In this document: positions 63,842-64,000 of the stretch, piece by piece
How positions within the stretch are numbered: position 1 is the first letter of the stretch
Layout of the letters: every line of letters begins with the position of its first letter
Origin: Intestinibacter bartlettii
GTDB taxonomy: Bacteria > Bacillota > Clostridia > Peptostreptococcales > Peptostreptococcaceae
DNA: 64,000 nucleotides
Direction: 5' to 3'
Assembly (NCBI GenBank): GCA_025148965.1
Contig: CP102273.1
Location: 1,984,001 to 2,048,000 of the forward strand
The notes under the pieces: model-generated
Databases searched by the model: none
What the model was told of the DNA's origin: nothing
What the model saw: the letters and a program-made list of their open reading frames with translations, nothing else
Translations under genes and position numbers: made by a program

Positions 63842-64000
63842 TTAATTTCTTCTTTCTTTTTTTATGCCTTTAATTTTCCCCGCACTTCCTACAAAGACAA
63901 ATCCAAATCTATTATATATCTCATTTAATTGCATTAGTGTAACTTCACCTTTTTGCAAATTTAAAAATGTTATCTCTTCTAATTTTCTTTCGTAAATTAC
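63842..64000 (-). CDS. C-terminal end of an unidentified gene (cut by window edge)
   Basis: An open minus-strand frame enters from the right edge and runs 52 codons to a stop at 63842: ERKLEEITFLNLQKGEVTLM, then QLNEIYNRFGFVFVGSAGKI and a basic end KGIKKERRN. The codon pattern and following terminator mark it as a real gene end. The family is not recognised from this fragment. Confidence 0.6.
   Translation of the reverse strand, partial: VIYERKLEEITFLNLQKGEVTLMQLNEIYNRFGFVFVGSAGKIKGIKKERRN

Overview
The window is AT-rich, densely coding DNA from a Gram-positive anaerobe. It has Clostridia-type T-box and HMP-PP leaders, a feoAB operon, an OpuC choline/betaine importer, a meso-DAP type MurE, a group 2 sigma factor and an MEP-pathway operon. 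The best fit is a low-GC Clostridia member, probably Peptostreptococcaceae (relatives of Clostridioides, Paeniclostridium and Romboutsia). The species cannot be fixed from sequence alone. No rRNA, tRNA or CRISPR array was seen.

Layout. 1-1.4 kb: start of a thiamine thiazole operon (thiS-thiF-thiG) behind a leader that looks like the HMP-PP ('thiS motif') riboswitch. 1.4-6.6 kb: nickel/peptide-type ABC importer. 6.9-9.6 kb: a BASS-family transporter and tyrS with a T-box. 9.7-15.2 kb: LysR regulator, murE, and a DtxR-like repressor divergent from feoA-feoB. 15.4-17.4 kb: small membrane protein, sigma factor, and a protein with a His/Cys tail. 32.4-43.4 kb: ABC-2 exporter, proC, a Ppx/GppA protein, a lipoprotein, a sulfonate-type importer (ssuABC-like) and opuC. 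43.8-53.1 kb: AIM24 protein, then the housekeeping run rpsB-tsf / pyrH-frr-uppS-cdsA / dxr-rseP-ispG, all on the minus strand. 53.2-64 kb: D,D-carboxypeptidase, an unusual pentapeptide-like ion channel, a MoxR-VWA operon with three unknown partners, a pseudokinase next to an AI-2E family permease, a VanW-type protein, and the end of an unidentified gene.

The most striking part is 17.97-32.3 kb. A secreted DUF1002-family (YpuA-like) gene is split into a 5' part (17968-18393) and a 3' part (31402-32301) by a 13-kb element. The element is flanked by an 8-bp repeat (GTACTGGT) and has imperfect terminal inverted repeats. Removing it restores the reading frame exactly (SGTG|ALTG). It encodes three tyrosine recombinases in tandem plus a small coiled-coil protein (Tn554/'recombinase in trio' style). 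Its cargo is a surface-polysaccharide O-acylation set (one MBOAT, two DHHW/AlgJ-like proteins).

The element also carries its own full DUF1002 gene. That copy is interrupted by a ~430-nt group I intron at the same SGTG/ALTG position that the element uses as its target. My hypothesis is that the element replaces the gene it breaks, and that the intron removes the integration site from the replacement while RNA splicing restores the message. The insertion also places the replacement gene directly downstream of the host gene's promoter in the same orientation. The architecture is visible in the sequence; the mechanism is inference.
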